NCBI GenBank assembly: GCA_963729445.1
Contig: CAVSNU010000003.1
Location: 992,001-1,056,000, forward strand
Direction: 5' to 3'
DNA length: 64,000 nucleotides
Source: JACCZH01 sp963729445
Lineage (GTDB): Bacteria > Chloroflexota > Chloroflexia > Thermomicrobiales > CFX8
The notes below the pieces were generated by a model. That model was not told the DNA's origin and searched no databases. It was given only the letters and a program-made list of their open reading frames with translations. A program made the position numbers and the translations under genes. Positions 62,799-64,000 of this stretch are shown here, piece by piece; position 1 is the first letter of the stretch, and each line of letters begins with the position of its first letter.

Positions 62799-63065
62799 TC
62801 ACGTTCGATCCAGTCCAGGACCTCCCGCACGCTTTACTGTGACCAGGAGATCGTTGAAGCCTGCAATCCCACCGAGGCGAGCTCCAATCTCCACCACCGT
62901 GTAGGTATCGAGCCAATCGGGGATATTCGGCGCCGCTGACCCGAGTTGCGCGATTGCGTCGTTGAACGCCTCTTCGAAGGACCAGCCCGTTGGACCTCCC
63001 TTAGAAACGCCAGTTGCGACCGCATCCTTACCGTTTGCCTCGGTGGTCTGCGCACTGCTGGACAT
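62799..63065 (-). CDS. Small unknown protein
   Basis: 88 residues from ATG 63065 with GGAGGGG upstream. After a polar N-terminus comes GWSFEEAFNDAIAQL, PNIPDWLDTYTVVEIGARLGGIAG and FNDLLVTVKRA, which looks like a compact alpha/beta domain. No family recognised. Stand-alone. Confidence 0.65.
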   Translation of the reverse strand: MSSSAQTTEANGKDAVATGVSKGGPTGWSFEEAFNDAIAQLGSAAPNIPDWLDTYTVVEIGARLGGIAGFNDLLVTVKRAGGPGLDRT

Positions 63066-63521
63066 GAGAATCCCCTCCGTCCGTGTACTGTAATTTTGTC
63101 TTTAGCATACCATGGTGGTTGCAGCGAGCCCGCCAGCTCGCCGCACAGGAACCTCGCAAGCTCAGCGCCCCACTCGAGGGGGTCTCTCATCGCTCTTGTC
63201 CGGAGCACCGGGTTAACCAACGTGGGGTCCTGGGGCTGCCTCCCCTATGGAAGTACAGCACCTCTTTCCTTCCCCGCGCGGAGGTACCGTTCGCAGAACG
63301 TGGTCTGGATCCACCTTCAGTTCATATCTGAGATGCCCGAGCGATGACCCAGACCAGCAAGCGACGCCGGCCAATGACCTGCGCCCGGCTGGTCGCCATG
63401 CAATTGACGGTCAGTGGGTGCACCATGGCGCTTCTGGGACAACAATTGAAGCATCCCGGACCAGGCGACCGTGAGTTGGTGGAGCAGGTGAACCGGCACC
63501 TCAGGTTGACCGCGTCAATAC
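63066..63521. other. Intergenic, no gene recognised
   Basis: About 450 bases between the small gene and the antiporter remnant. No supported ORF or repeat. Confidence 0.4.
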
Positions 63522-64000
63522 CTATTCGTCGGCCATGGCTGGCACCCGTTCCAGTGCCTTGTGTCGATCGTGAATCCTTCGTGGTCGGCGACGATCGATC
63601 TCTTGCATGATCGGCCCGGCCGTGATGCCGTGAACGACAATCGACAGGAGCACCACGAACGACGCGATCGCCCAGGTGAGGTCCATGCTCTCGAACTCCG
63701 CGTGATAGGTGGCATACGCCAGATAATAGAACGTCCCTACGCCACGTATGCCGAAGAATCCAATTGCCGCACGTTCCCGCCGTTTGATGCCGGTGCGCCC
63801 TCCCACGTGAGCGGACCGAGCAAACCGCCGACAAGTGCGCCGCCAAAGACCATCAGCAATGCGGCGCTCATCAGTCGCTCGAATTCTTCAGAGAAGCGAT
63901 GCAACACCGTGTGGTACTCGTGCGATTGTTCCTGTCGACGCAGCGTGTAGGCCGCCACGAACACCGAGAGAAACCCGTAGCCACCGACGAGCTCCGTCAA
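63522..64000 (-). pseudogene. Cation/proton antiporter (NhaP/KefB-like) C-terminal part, deleted and frameshifted, runs off window
   Basis: The frame entering from 64000 reads ELVGGYGFLSVFVAAYTLRR, EFERLMSAALLMVFGGALVGGLLGPLTWEG. After about 63800 the sequence continues in another frame with RERAAIGFFGIRGVGTFYYLAYA and a last helix. In intact NhaP-type proteins about 25 residues (one helix, ending RPLAG and similar) separate TWEG from the RERxAIxFFGIRG motif; here they are missing. So this copy has lost a helix as well as its frame and is probably inactive. Confidence 0.75.

Overview
The window looks like chromosome from a Chloroflexota bacterium, probably class Thermomicrobia and the Sphaerobacter/Nitrolancea side of it. 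This rests on gene content and protein flavour (Tat-type lipoprotein, surface SH3/NlpC hydrolase, AftB/ZomB-like GT-C enzyme, bacterial HDAC, DUF4430 protein under B12 control), a GC content near 60% by eye, and frequent GTG/TTG starts. No rRNA or tRNA gene was seen, so this placement is an inference. Several genes are broken by single-base indels (atpH, atpB, pyrG, an aminotransferase, a nucleosidase, an alkylsulfatase). Where I traced them in pyrG, deleting one base restores the expected protein, so sequencing or assembly error is the simplest explanation.

Layout. 0-5.5 kb (minus): ATP synthase operon atpZ/I-B-E-F-H-A-G-D, with atpD running off the left edge. 5.6-16.8 kb (minus): pyrG, an MBL hydrolase, recX, a DJ-1/PfpI protein, an aminotransferase, an M50 protease, two TauE/SafE permeases (one with a DUF1634 partner), and an MrfA/YprA-like helicase coupled to a nucleosidase. 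16.9-17.7 kb: intergenic, carrying GTCATCCTGA-type repeats. 17.7-22.1 kb (plus): a cobalamin riboswitch and terminator, then an intrinsic-factor/transcobalamin-like surface protein, an EcfT permease and a fused double EcfA ATPase. This is probably a B12 capture and import system and is the most interesting unit of the window. 22.1-23.6 kb (minus): DUF1326-DUF2182 pair.

24.0-31.5 kb (plus): lon, a split YeeE/YedE pair, a candidate orphan small RNA, a DarA/PstA-like c-di-AMP receptor, palindromic repeats, an M20 peptidase, and recA with a promoter and a LexA-type box. 31.9-43.6 kb (minus): VOC protein, DUF433/DUF5615 toxin-antitoxin-like pair, NlpC/P60 hydrolase, a hisH-hisA-[coiled-coil gene]-hisF operon, HDAC-like deacetylase, GT-C membrane protein and two unknown genes. 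43.7-47.5 kb (minus): tsaE-tsaB-rimI-tsaD-suhB (t6A synthesis and ribosomal protein acetylation). 47.6-52.0 kb (minus): Fe(III)-type ABC transporter behind a strong promoter with an overlapping operator-like palindrome. 52.0-56.4 kb (minus): thiL, a GT4 glycosyltransferase and a broken alkylsulfatase gene.

56.4-64.0 kb is an accessory, partly decayed region. It holds a lower-GC secreted-protein/membrane-protein pair with its own consensus promoter, a PEP-synthase/PPDK fragment, helix-turn-helix remnants, a small gene with an excellent promoter and RBS, an IS481-like transposase, an emfourin-like protein, and a deleted and frameshifted cation/proton antiporter running off the right edge.
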